This document shows, piece after piece, positions 47,378 to 55,646 of a stretch of DNA of 64,000 bases. Source of the DNA: Pseudomonas helleri (GTDB taxonomy: Bacteria > Pseudomonadota > Gammaproteobacteria > Pseudomonadales > Pseudomonadaceae); contig NZ_JYLD01000005.1 in assembly GCF_001043025.1 (NCBI RefSeq), positions 186,001 through 250,000 on the forward strand. The letters run 5' to 3'. The position numbers and the translations under genes were made by a program. Under the pieces are notes generated by a model, which was given only the letters and a program-made list of their open reading frames with translations, did no database searches and had not been told where the DNA came from. The first letter of the stretch is position 1. The number at the start of each line of letters is the position of its first letter.

Positions 47378-48946
47378 TTAAAACTTGCTGGTACGCACCA
47401 TGGACTGCGCCACCAGGCGCTCATAAAGCTCGGCGTAGGGCTCCACGGCTTTGCACCAATTGAACGGTGCCGCCATTGCACGGCAGCGCATGGCGTTCAT
47501 CAGCTCGGGGTAGGCGAAGACCTTGAAGGCGCGGGTCAGGGCCTCGGTGTAGCTTTCGACGGTGGACTCATCGAATAAAAAGCCGGTGACGCCATTTTCA
47601 ATGGTGTCGGCCAAACCGCCGGTATTGCGCGCCACCGGCAGCGAACCAAAGCGTTGCGCGTACATCTGGCTCAGGCCGCAGGGCTCATAGCGCGAGGGCA
47701 TCAATAAAAAGTCACTGCCGGCAAACATGCGCCGGGCATCGGCCTCGTTGAAGCCAATGCGCACGCCGATTTGCCCTGGAAAGCGCAGCCCCAGTTCGCG
47801 CATGGCTTGTTCTTCTTCGGGCTCGCCGCGACCAATGATGCAGATCTGCCCGCCCGAGGCGACGATGAAATCGGCCACTGCTTCAGTCAGGTCCAGGCCC
47901 TTTTGATAGACCAGCCGCGACACCACGGCGAACAAAGGCCCGGCAGACGGTTGCAGGCCAAACAAGTCGCGCACGTAAGCGGTATTGACCGCCCGGCCTT
48001 CCCAGTCACCGATGCTGAACGGCGCGACCAGGTGCGGATCGGTCGAGGCTTCCCACGTGTCATCGATGCCGTTAGGGATGCCGCTGAGCAACCCTTGCTG
48101 GGTTTTGCTGGCCAAAAAGCCATCCAGCCCGCAGCCAAAGGCCGGGGTGGTGATTTCCTGGGCATAGGTCGCGCTGACAGTGGTGATGTGGCTGGCATAC
48201 GCCATGCCCGCCTTGAGATACGACAGCTTGCCGTAAAACTCCATGCCGTCCTGTTGCAGGGCATGGGGTGGAATGCCCAATTCCGGGCAGCACGCGCGGC
48301 TGAATACACCCTGGTAGGCAAGGTTATGAATGGTAAACAGCGTGGGCGTGCGTTGGCCGCGCCAGTGCATATAAGCCGGGGCCAGGCCGGCTGGCCAATC
48401 GTGGGCGTGCACCAAATCGGGCTGCCAGTGGATCTGCGCCAGGTTGGCGGCGATATCAGCGGCGGCCAGGCCCAGGCGGGCAAACCGGATGTGGTTGTCG
48501 GGCCAGTCACGGCCATTATTGGCGCCGTAAGGCGTGCCCTCGCGCTCGTACAGTTCCGGGCAAATCAGCACATAAATGACCAAGCCGTCTGCGAGGTCCA
48601 TGCGCCCGATTTTGCACGGTGGCAGCGCGGCATGGCCGCCGAGTTCACCAATGATGTGGATCGGGTTATCGCTGTGCAGCACTTGCCGATAGCCGGGGAT
48701 CAACACCCGCACATCGTGCAAATGGCGCATGGCCCGGGGCAGGGCGGCTGATACATCGCCAAGGCCACCGGTTTTGACCAGGTCTGCCAGTTCGGAGGTC
48801 ACGAACAGGACTTTCTTTTTATTGGGATTGGTATTCACCACTGGCGGTACAGCTTTACCCGCAGGTGCCAACCCGGAGAGCGTGATCGAAGACGCCGCTG
48901 GCGGATTTAGCCGTTCGTCTTGATGTGGAGCAGCAGCACTGATCAT
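47378..48946 (-). CDS. glgA: Glycogen synthase GlgA
   Basis: 522 residues with a GGGAGAG site. After a roughly 45-residue N-terminal extension, the GT5 core starts at KKVLFVTSELADLVKTGGLG, whose KTGGLGD loop binds ADP-glucose. The second GT-B domain has SRLVYQKGLDL and SRYEPCGLSQMYAQRFG. GlgA extends alpha-1,4 glucan from ADP-glucose. It opens the minus-strand operon glgA-malQ-DUF2934-glgX. No glgC is in the window. Confidence 0.96.
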   Translation of the reverse strand: MISAAAPHQDERLNPPAASSITLSGLAPAGKAVPPVVNTNPNKKKVLFVTSELADLVKTGGLGDVSAALPRAMRHLHDVRVLIPGYRQVLHSDNPIHIIGELGGHAALPPCKIGRMDLADGLVIYVLICPELYEREGTPYGANNGRDWPDNHIRFARLGLAAADIAANLAQIHWQPDLVHAHDWPAGLAPAYMHWRGQRTPTLFTIHNLAYQGVFSRACCPELGIPPHALQQDGMEFYGKLSYLKAGMAYASHITTVSATYAQEITTPAFGCGLDGFLASKTQQGLLSGIPNGIDDTWEASTDPHLVAPFSIGDWEGRAVNTAYVRDLFGLQPSAGPLFAVVSRLVYQKGLDLTEAVADFIVASGGQICIIGRGEPEEEQAMRELGLRFPGQIGVRIGFNEADARRMFAGSDFLLMPSRYEPCGLSQMYAQRFGSLPVARNTGGLADTIENGVTGFLFDESTVESYTEALTRAFKVFAYPELMNAMRCRAMAAPFNWCKAVEPYAELYERLVAQSMVRTSKF

Positions 48947-49303
48947 GACTCTCTCCCGTTGTACTTATTTGAGCTGCTATCGGCCTTAAGGCCAGTCAGC
49001 CTCCACGTTCAGATTGATAAAGGTCACCTTGGCCAAAGGCGTAGAAGGTGAAAAAAGTGCTGCAAGGAATGCACCAAGCAGGCAGCCCTGTATCAGGTTG
49101 ACCTGTCAGAGGGGTAGAAGGTTCGCTTTGTTTAAAACGACGTTGCGTGTCGTATACACGACAGCGATGAGTGTAGGAGAGATGCCGCAAGGGGCTAGGC
49201 GAGATTGCAAGAATATTGGGTAACGAGGAATTTTCAGACAAACAGCAGGAGCGAGCTTTAGAGCTCAAAAGACCGCGCTCGCTCCTGCTGGCTTATGCGG
49301 GGG
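48947..49303. other. Intergenic region upstream of glgA with REP hairpin
   Basis: 357 bp with no credible gene. It contains the glgA promoter region and, at 49244-49289, a REP-type hairpin (AGCAGGAGCGAGC and its complement) just downstream of the DUF411 gene stop. Confidence 0.55.
49244..49289. repeat. REP-like inverted repeat
   Basis: Arms AGCAGGAGCGAGC (49244-49256) and its exact complement (49277-49289), 20-nt spacer. It is related to the 'AGGAGCGAGCTTG' REP family seen at 51732 and 62349. Confidence 0.7.
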
Positions 49304-49744
49304 TTAAGGGTATTCGGCAACCACTTCATCACGGCCGTCGTTGCGCAAGCCAATCACCTGGAAAGCGTCTTTGCGGTCGCCCATTTCCATGCCCGGCGAG
49401 CCCATTGGCATGCCCGGAACCGCAATGCCTTTCAAATCATGACGCTTGCTCAGGGCAATCACCTGCTCGGCCGGCACGTGACCTTCAACGAATTTACCGT
49501 TGATCACCCCGGTGTGGCACGAAGCCAGCCGTGGTTGTACACCGAGCTCTTGTTTGACGCGGCTCATGTCGTCTTCAACGTGGTCATTGACCTTGATGCC
49601 ATTGGCTTGCAGGTGCGAGATCCAGGCCTTGCAGCAACCGCAGTTGGCATCGCGGTGTACGTCCATGGTCAGTTGTTCAGCAGCGTTGGCGAATGACGTA
49701 ATAAAGAGTGTAGAGAGCGCAAAAATACGTAACGGGTTCTTCAT
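49304..49744 (-). CDS. Periplasmic DUF411 metal-binding-like protein
   Basis: 146 residues. A signal peptide (MKNPLRIFALSTLFITSFAN, cleavage near AAEQ) is followed by a DUF411 domain. That domain has the Cys cluster DANCGCCKAWISHL, a further Cys in ASCHTGVINGKF and the VPGMPMGSPGMEMG methionine-rich loop, which suit copper(I). DUF411 genes often accompany copper resistance systems. No copper pump or CopRS is next to it; the neighbours are an AraC regulator and glycogen genes. Confidence 0.88.
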   Translation of the reverse strand: MKNPLRIFALSTLFITSFANAAEQLTMDVHRDANCGCCKAWISHLQANGIKVNDHVEDDMSRVKQELGVQPRLASCHTGVINGKFVEGHVPAEQVIALSKRHDLKGIAVPGMPMGSPGMEMGDRKDAFQVIGLRNDGRDEVVAEYP

Positions 49745-49892
49745 TGATGACCTCTTGATGAAATAACTCAGCCTGGACTGCGCGGGCTGTCAGGCAACTG
49801 ATGTTCAGATGACAGTTTTGTCAGGTGCCGACACTTTAGGCACAAACACGCTGATGTAACATGCCCACTTACTTTTCTGACGTGAACTGCTT

Positions 49893-50672
49893 ATGGCTCT
49901 TGCTGCCCCGCCTGATTTGTCTGACCCCGCCGTGCCGGTACAGCAGCTGGCGCGCACCTACCCGCGCGGTTTGTACATTGAGCCGCATCAGCATGAATGG
50001 GGCCAGTTGTTGTATGCCATGAGCGGCGTGATGTGGGTTGATACCCCGGATGAAGCCTTGGCCGTGCCGCCGCAACGTGCGGTCTGGTTGCCCCCGGGCG
50101 TGCCCCACGGGATTCGCGTGGTGTCGGATTTACAGATGCGCAATCTGTATTTGCCCCAAGTCACGGCGCGCACGCTCGACAGTCATGTGCAAGTGCTGGA
50201 AGTCGGGCGGCTGCTGCGAGAGTTGATCATCAATCTGGTGGATCAGCCTGATGCGCCGCCGGCCTACACCGACGCGTTGCTCAATCTGACCTTGCTCGAG
50301 TTGCAGCGCGCCCGGCGCACGCTGCTCAAGGTGCCGATGCCTGACGCTGCGGATCGGCGGCTGTTCAATCTGTGCCAATCGGTAATGGCCAACCCGACGC
50401 TGGACATCGCCTTTGAACAGCATGCCGACCATGCCGGGGCCAGCGTGCGTACTTTGGCGCGGTTGTTTCAGACGGAGCTGGGCATGGGCTTTGCGCAATG
50501 GCGACGCCAGGTGCAGTTGGCCACGGCGGCGGCGGAGCTGATCCAGGGGGTGTCGGTGAGCCAGATCGCCCGTTCGCTGGGGTATTCACCGAGCAGCTTC
50601 AGCGACATGTTTCGCCGCGAGCTGGGTGTTACGCCGTCTTTATATGGGCAGGGCCACCTGCCAGACGCTTGA
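49893..50672 (+). CDS. AraC-family transcriptional regulator with cupin sensor
   Basis: 259 residues. An N-terminal cupin-like fold (YIEPHQHEWGQLLYAMSGVM, PPGVPHGIRV) is followed by two AraC HTHs (LARLFQTELGMGFAQWRRQV, VSQIARSLGYSPSSFSDMFR). The layout resembles NimR-type cupin-AraC regulators. It is divergent from the DUF411 gene and 89 bp upstream of an oxidoreductase gene in the same direction, which it probably controls. The inducer is unknown. Confidence 0.92.
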   Translation: MALAAPPDLSDPAVPVQQLARTYPRGLYIEPHQHEWGQLLYAMSGVMWVDTPDEALAVPPQRAVWLPPGVPHGIRVVSDLQMRNLYLPQVTARTLDSHVQVLEVGRLLRELIINLVDQPDAPPAYTDALLNLTLLELQRARRTLLKVPMPDAADRRLFNLCQSVMANPTLDIAFEQHADHAGASVRTLARLFQTELGMGFAQWRRQVQLATAAAELIQGVSVSQIARSLGYSPSSFSDMFRRELGVTPSLYGQGHLPDA

Positions 50673-50761
50673 ATCTGGCCGACAGGCAGAAGGGTTTGAC
50701 CGATGCGCGGCGTTTGCCGGTCATAGACTCATGGCTATCTCACTGACCTGGAGGCTAGAAC

Positions 50762-51721
50762 ATGAAGGCGCTGCAATTTTCCAAAACCGGTGATCTGGCC
50801 GCTTTGCAGGTAGTCGACGTGCCCACCCCGACGCCAACTGCCGACCAGGTGCTGGTGCAGGTCAAGGCCGCGGGCTTGAACCCCAGCGATGTAAAGAACG
50901 TGCTGGGGCGTTTCCCTTACACCACCTTGCCGCGGATTCCGGGGCGCGATTTTGCCGGTGTCGTCGTTGAGGGCCCCAAAGCCTTAATAGGGCAGAAGGT
51001 CTGGGGCACGGGCAAGGACCTGGGGTTTAACCGTGACGGTTCCCACGCTGAGTATTTGACCCTGCCCGCCAGTGGCGTCGCGCAACAACCTGAGGCATTG
51101 AGCTTTGTACAGGCCGCCAGCATGGGCGTGCCCTACACCACGGCCTGGGATGCCTTACAGCGCAGTGGCGTAGTGGCCGGTACGCGTTTACTGGTGATCG
51201 GCGCCAAAGGCGCGGTGGGCTCGGCCACCTTGGGCCTGGCAACAGTGCTGGGAGCGCAGGTGTTGGCTGCCGTGCGTCGCCCGGAGCAGGCGCGTGTACT
51301 GCGCGAGCAGGGTTATGAAGTGATCGTGCTTGAACAACCCGAAGCATTGGCGGGCGAAGTCAATGCGGTGTTTGCCGGGGGCGCCGACGTGATTTTTGAC
51401 ACCACCGGTCACTGGCTGCCGGCTGCGGTGCCAGCGCTGGCGGTGTTTGGTCGGCTGGCCATTATCGCCGCGCCACTGGACGGGCACGTGCAACTCCCGG
51501 CGCTGGCGCTGTACCGCAAAGGCGGCTCACTGATTGGCGTCAACAGCCTGCTATATAGCAGCACCGAGTGCGCACGCATGCTCAATCAATTTGGCCAGTA
51601 CTTCGATGAGGGCTTACTGCCCGCACCCCGCGACCTTGAACAAGCCCCACTGGTGCAAGGGCTGGCCAGCTACGCTGAAGTCAACGCCGGGGCGAGCACC
51701 AAAGTGGTGCTGATTCCATAA
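50762..51721 (+). CDS. MDR-family NADPH:quinone oxidoreductase / zinc-type alcohol dehydrogenase-like
   Basis: 319 residues. A GroES-like N-terminal domain (VQVKAAGLNPSDVKNVLGRF, GRDFAGVVVEG) is followed by a Rossmann domain with the NAD(P) loop VIGAKGAVGSATLGLA. The structural and catalytic zinc Cys sets are absent, which fits the quinone reductase branch. It follows the AraC regulator gene and precedes a REPIN. The physiological substrate is unknown. Confidence 0.92.
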   Translation: MKALQFSKTGDLAALQVVDVPTPTPTADQVLVQVKAAGLNPSDVKNVLGRFPYTTLPRIPGRDFAGVVVEGPKALIGQKVWGTGKDLGFNRDGSHAEYLTLPASGVAQQPEALSFVQAASMGVPYTTAWDALQRSGVVAGTRLLVIGAKGAVGSATLGLATVLGAQVLAAVRRPEQARVLREQGYEVIVLEQPEALAGEVNAVFAGGADVIFDTTGHWLPAAVPALAVFGRLAIIAAPLDGHVQLPALALYRKGGSLIGVNSLLYSSTECARMLNQFGQYFDEGLLPAPRDLEQAPLVQGLASYAEVNAGASTKVVLIP

Positions 51722-51731
51722 CTGATCAACC

Positions 51732-51799
51732 TGTAGGAGCGAGCTTGTCTCGCGATCTTTTGATCTTTTAAAAAATCGCGAGGCAAGCTCGCTCCTACA
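51732..51799. repeat. REPIN between quinone reductase and DUF4946-type genes
   Basis: TGTAGGAGCGAGCTTGTCTC begins a 25-nt left arm (51732-51756) matched, with a single mismatch, by the right arm (51775-51799). The convergent position and central T/A runs suit a bidirectional terminator. Confidence 0.85.
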
Positions 51800-51803
51800 A
51801 GGT

Positions 51804-52343
51804 TTACGGCTGGGTCTGGCTCAATCGCAAGCTGGCGCGGATCCCCTGGACTTCAGGCTCGTTGGCTTTGTATCCGTCAGCCGGACCCGCGTAGGAGAGG
51901 GCGTAAGCGCTTTGGCCCTGAGTCGCTGCGACAAGGGTCTGGGTGATCACGTGGTTGCCGTTTTGGGTGATTTTGCAGGTGGTCTCTAGCGCTTTCAGGC
52001 CGCCCAAGGTGCTGGGGTGGATTTTGTTACAGGCACTCTGATAACCCCCTTGCGCGAAGTTCTTCTGCAAGGTCTTGCGCATTTCCAGCAACACCGCGTC
52101 CATGTTCACCTGGTGCTCAGGCGCGAGGGTCGACTGGGTCAGCTCCATGACCATCTGCGGGTCACCATTGGCGTCGTTTTTCACCGCTCGCTGGCGTTGA
52201 ACGGTAGTGTCGGCCTCGGCCGGCACGGCCTGGACGTCCCAGCCACCTGGCCAGGTGATCATCAAACTGTCGGCGTTGGCTGCAGGTAGCGACAGGGCCA
52301 GCAGCAGTCCGGCAAATGCGGTGTAACGGTGACAAACAGTCAT
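51804..52343 (-). CDS. Exported DUF4946-like protein
   Basis: 179 residues from ATG 52343 (a TTG two codons upstream is the alternative). The signal peptide (YTAFAGLLLALSLPAANADS) is followed by a roughly 155-residue exported domain with one Cys pair (YQSACNKI and ETTCKI). The pattern WPGGWDVQ and TYALSYAG-like segment (SAYALSYAGPADGY) fits the small periplasmic DUF4946 proteins of Pseudomonas; this is from recall, not a search. Function unknown. It diverges from the serine-type transporter gene. Confidence 0.75.
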   Translation of the reverse strand: MTVCHRYTAFAGLLLALSLPAANADSLMITWPGGWDVQAVPAEADTTVQRQRAVKNDANGDPQMVMELTQSTLAPEHQVNMDAVLLEMRKTLQKNFAQGGYQSACNKIHPSTLGGLKALETTCKITQNGNHVITQTLVAATQGQSAYALSYAGPADGYKANEPEVQGIRASLRLSQTQP

Positions 52344-52570
52344 GGGCAACAGGCCTTGAGCGCAGGTTTCGAAAGGCTATAGTGTATCAATAGGTGTCAA
52401 AGTCTTGCTTTAGTGTGATCAATCATTTTCACCATTCCTCAGCTAAACCTTTGCTTCTTATGTCTAATCCCGGACAATCGCGGCCCTCTTATGGCTGGGG
52501 CGTGGTCAGTAAGGTGTGTTTTGTCCGCCCCGGCTGCGTGGTAACGACCGGCTAGCGGAGATTTGACCGG

Positions 52571-53851
52571 ATGAATGACCAGGCTAACAGCGTCGATGAA
52601 CGCTTTGACGACGCGACACCTGCGACCCTCAGTCGCTGGAACCGCCACGATACTACCTGGATGCTGGGCCTGTTTGGCACGGCCATTGGCGCAGGTACTT
52701 TGTTTTTGCCCATCAACGCAGGCATTGGTGGCTTCTGGCCGCTGTTGATCCTGGCGCTGCTGGCATTCCCCATGACGTTTTATGCGCACCGCGGCCTGAC
52801 CCGTTTTGTACTGTCCGGTCGTGAAGGCTCAGACATCACTGACGTGGTGGAAGAACACTTCGGCCTGACAGCCGGGGCGTTGATCACGCTGCTGTACTTT
52901 CTGGCGATTTTCCCGATTCTGCTGATCTACAGCGTGGCGCTGACCAACACGGTCGGCAGCTTCATGCTCAATCAGTTGCACATCACGCCACCGCCCCGGG
53001 TCATTTTGTCGTTGGTGCTGATCCTCGGCTTGCTGACGGTGGTGCGCTGCGGCGAACAAGTGATCGTCAAGGCCATGAGCATGATGGTTTACCCGTTCAT
53101 TGCTGCGCTGCTGTTTCTGGCAGTGTTTTTGATCCCGCACTGGAACGGCGGCATTCTGGCCACGGCCAGCACCCTGCCGGAGCCATCGGCCTTGCTGCAC
53201 ACCCTGTGGCTGGCGATCCCGGTGATGGTGTTCTCGTTTAACCACTCACCGATTATTTCGGCTTTTGCCGTTGATCAAAAGCGCCGCTATGGCGCCAGCG
53301 CGGATGAGCGCAGCTCGCAGATCCTCTCTCGCGCGCACCTGCTGATGGTGGTGATGGTGCTGTTCTTCGTGTTCAGTTGCGTGCTCACGCTGTCCCCTGA
53401 ACAACTGGCCGAAGCCAAGGCGCAGAACCTGTCGATCCTGTCGTACCTGGCCAACCACTTCAGCAACCCGACCATCGCCTTTGCCGCGCCGCTGATTGCG
53501 TTTGTGGCGATTGCCAAGTCCTTCCTGGGGCACTACATCGGTGCCAATGAGGGCCTGAAAGGGTTGATTCTGAAGACCGGCAAGCGTCCTGCCGGCAAAA
53601 CCCTGGAGCGCCTGACGGCAGCCTTCATGCTGCTGGTGTGCTGGGCAGTTGCGACCCTCAACCCCAGCATTTTGCGCATGATCGAAAGCTTCGGCGGCCC
53701 GGTGATTGCGGCCATTCTGTTCCTGATGCCGATGTACGCGATTCGTCGTGTGCCGAGCATGCGTCAGCACGCGGGCAAAATCTCCAACGTGTTTGTCACC
53801 GTGGTCGGCCTGGTAGCGATTTCGTCGCTGGTCTACTCGCTGATCCCTTGA
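52571..53851 (+). CDS. Amino acid permease, serine/threonine transporter type (HAAAP family)
   Basis: 426 residues with about 11 helices, starting with the substrate-site helix LGLFGTAIGAGTLFLPINAG. The SdaC-like pattern continues with FAVDQKRRYG, FNHSPIISAF and LAEAKAQNLSILSYLANHF. SdaC-type carriers import serine with protons. No serine deaminase gene is next to it. A strong hairpin follows its stop. Confidence 0.9.
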   Translation: MNDQANSVDERFDDATPATLSRWNRHDTTWMLGLFGTAIGAGTLFLPINAGIGGFWPLLILALLAFPMTFYAHRGLTRFVLSGREGSDITDVVEEHFGLTAGALITLLYFLAIFPILLIYSVALTNTVGSFMLNQLHITPPPRVILSLVLILGLLTVVRCGEQVIVKAMSMMVYPFIAALLFLAVFLIPHWNGGILATASTLPEPSALLHTLWLAIPVMVFSFNHSPIISAFAVDQKRRYGASADERSSQILSRAHLLMVVMVLFFVFSCVLTLSPEQLAEAKAQNLSILSYLANHFSNPTIAFAAPLIAFVAIAKSFLGHYIGANEGLKGLILKTGKRPAGKTLERLTAAFMLLVCWAVATLNPSILRMIESFGGPVIAAILFLMPMYAIRRVPSMRQHAGKISNVFVTVVGLVAISSLVYSLIP

Positions 53852-53856
53852 TCCAG

Positions 53857-53890
53857 GGCCTGTCGCTGCCGTTCTGCGCAGCGACAGGCC
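53857..53890 (+). terminator. Hairpin downstream of serine-type transporter
   Basis: Perfect 12-bp stem GGCCTGTCGCTG (53857-53868) with its complement (53879-53890) and a 10-nt loop, 5 bp past the stop. There is no clear T-tract. Confidence 0.6.
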
Positions 53891-54000
53891 ACTGATTGAT
53901 CGTCTCTTGTCGTGCAACGCTTGAGTCTGGGCTGCACTCTGAATACTATTGCGACAAATTCCTATTCGCATTTTATTTTCAGTGTGCATCGAGGGCTCTT

Positions 54001-54525
54001 GTGTCGTCATCACCGTCCAACTCATCGCTGCTGCACACCGACGTTCGCAATCTGTATAGCGACCATCACCACTGGCTGGTGAATTGGCTGCGACGGCGGC
54101 TGCGCAATGCCGAGAATGCGGACGACATGGCGCAGGACACTTTCCTTTATGTGCTCGGCAAACCGGAGCAGGTCGCGCAGTTGCGTGAACCGCGCGCCTG
54201 GCTGAGCAGCATTGCCAAAGGCTTGATGATTGACCGTTATCGTCGTCAGCAGGTGGAGCAGGCTTATTTGCAGGCGCTTGCACACGTGCCTGAACAGGAC
54301 ATGCCGTCACCCGAAGAACGCTTGATCCTGCTGGAAACCCTGACACGTATCGATGCCTTGCTCGATGGCCTGAAACCCAACGTACGCACTGCCTTTTTGC
54401 TGTCGCGGCTCGAAGGCTTGGGCTATCAGGCGATTGCCGAGCGGTTGGAGGTGAGCGTGAGTTCGGTCGAGAAGTACATGGCGACGGCGATTCGTCATTG
54501 CTTCCTGGCGCGCGCGGCCTTGTGA
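54001..54525 (+). CDS. ECF sigma factor, FecI-like
   Basis: 174 residues with a GTG start at 54001 and GAGG 6 nt upstream; the earlier in-frame codons have no site. Region 2 has LRNAENADDMAQDTFLYVL and region 4 has GLGYQAIAERLEVSVSSVEK. FecI-type sigmas direct transcription of the linked outer-membrane receptor after signal passes from receptor to FecR. It overlaps the FecR-coding region upstream frame and is followed by fecR-like and siderophore receptor genes in order, the classic arrangement. Confidence 0.93.
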   Translation: MSSSPSNSSLLHTDVRNLYSDHHHWLVNWLRRRLRNAENADDMAQDTFLYVLGKPEQVAQLREPRAWLSSIAKGLMIDRYRRQQVEQAYLQALAHVPEQDMPSPEERLILLETLTRIDALLDGLKPNVRTAFLLSRLEGLGYQAIAERLEVSVSSVEKYMATAIRHCFLARAAL

Positions 54526-54542
54526 GCGGGGGCAACGGCGCC

Positions 54543-55517
54543 ATGTCGGGTTCTGTCGAGTTTTCATCCGAGGTGCTGGATGCGGCGATTAACTGGCTGG
54601 TGAAAACCCAGTCCGGGGCTGCTGATCCGCAGATACACGCAGCCTGCCAGCAATGGCGCGCCGCGCATGTCAGCCATGAGGCGGCCTGGCAAGCCCTGCA
54701 AGTGACCGAGTCGACTTTTCGCCAGGCGTCAGCCTTGTCGGGGCGGGTGGCGCTGGACACCTTGAGTGGCAGCAGTCGGCTGCGCTCACGGCGCCAGGCG
54801 CTCAAGGTCCTGGGGCTAGGTGTGCTGGGCGCCGGGGCGGGAGGGCTTGTGTGGCAACAACAACCGTGGCGCACCTTTGGCGCTGACTATGCCACTGCCG
54901 TGGGCGAGCGCCGGGTGTTTAATCTGGCCGATGGCACACGCCTGCAACTCAATACCGACAGCGCTGCGGACGTTGTCTTCAACGAGCAACAGCGCTTGAT
55001 TGTGTTGCGTGACGGCGAGGTTTTTATCCGTACCGGCAATGACCCTGACGCCTCGGCCGGGCGCCGACCGTTTTGGGTGCACACCCGTGAGGCGCGGTTA
55101 CAGGCTATCGGCACCGCGTTTGACGTGCGCCAGGAGTCTGGCCGTACCCGGCTGATGGTTGAAGAGGGCATGGTGGCTGTCCATCTGCCGGCGACGCAGC
55201 CGGTGTTGGTGCAGGCGGGCAAGGAATATGTGATCGATGGGCAATCGGCCCGTTTGCAAACCTCCTCGGCCTTGCACGTCAGCAGTTGGACGAGCGGGGC
55301 GCTGGTGGCGAAAAACATGCGCCTGGAAGACTTGGCGGCCGAACTGTCGCGTTATCGCCAGGGCTGGTTGTTGTGCGAACCCGCTGTCAGTGATTTGCGC
55401 GTGTCGGGGGTGTTTCAACTCGAGCATATCGACCAGGCATTGCAGGGCTTGAGCCAGACGCTGGCGGTGCGCATCGAGCGCAGAACGCGGTTCTGGACGC
55501 GGATTGTGGCGGTTTAG
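54543..55517 (+). CDS. FecR-family anti-sigma / sigma regulator
   Basis: 324 residues from ATG 54543; a GTG at 54522 overlapping the sigma stop is an alternative start. An N-terminal anti-sigma segment (DUF4880-like, LDAAINWLVKTQSGAADPQ) is followed by a membrane helix (LKVLGLGVLGAGAGGLVW). The periplasmic FecR domain follows (VFNLADGTRLQLNTDSAADV, FDVRQESGRTRLMVEEGMVA), then an STN-like C-terminal part (LVAKNMRLEDLAAELSRYRQ). It relays the ligand-bound receptor signal to the sigma factor upstream. Confidence 0.93.
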   Translation: MSGSVEFSSEVLDAAINWLVKTQSGAADPQIHAACQQWRAAHVSHEAAWQALQVTESTFRQASALSGRVALDTLSGSSRLRSRRQALKVLGLGVLGAGAGGLVWQQQPWRTFGADYATAVGERRVFNLADGTRLQLNTDSAADVVFNEQQRLIVLRDGEVFIRTGNDPDASAGRRPFWVHTREARLQAIGTAFDVRQESGRTRLMVEEGMVAVHLPATQPVLVQAGKEYVIDGQSARLQTSSALHVSSWTSGALVAKNMRLEDLAAELSRYRQGWLLCEPAVSDLRVSGVFQLEHIDQALQGLSQTLAVRIERRTRFWTRIVAV

Positions 55518-55557
55518 CCAAGATCAAAAGATCGCGCGGCCAGCTCGTGCCTGTGTC

Positions 55558-55576
55558 AATACGAATAATTATCAAA
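55558..55576. promoter_or_regulatory. Possible Fur box upstream of siderophore receptor
   Basis: AATACGAATAATTATCAAA matches about 11 of 19 positions of the GATAATGATAATCATTATC consensus. It is 71 bp upstream of the receptor start. Weak evidence alone; context supports iron control. Confidence 0.35.
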
Positions 55577-55646
55577 TTTCTTTGCGGGTTTTTTCGCGTC
55601 CTTCGACAACTAGGCATAAGACCTTTTAATTGCAGGAGCAAAACCC

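Noticed and set aside
53945..53985. Possible Fur box upstream of the FecI-like gene
   Set aside because: AT-rich hexamers are present but the match to the 19-bp consensus is too weak to call.
53246..54874. Minus-strand frame (542 codons) spanning the transporter, FecI and FecR genes
   Set aside because: It crosses three real plus-strand genes, is rich in Arg/Ser/Ala with low complexity and has no family signature.
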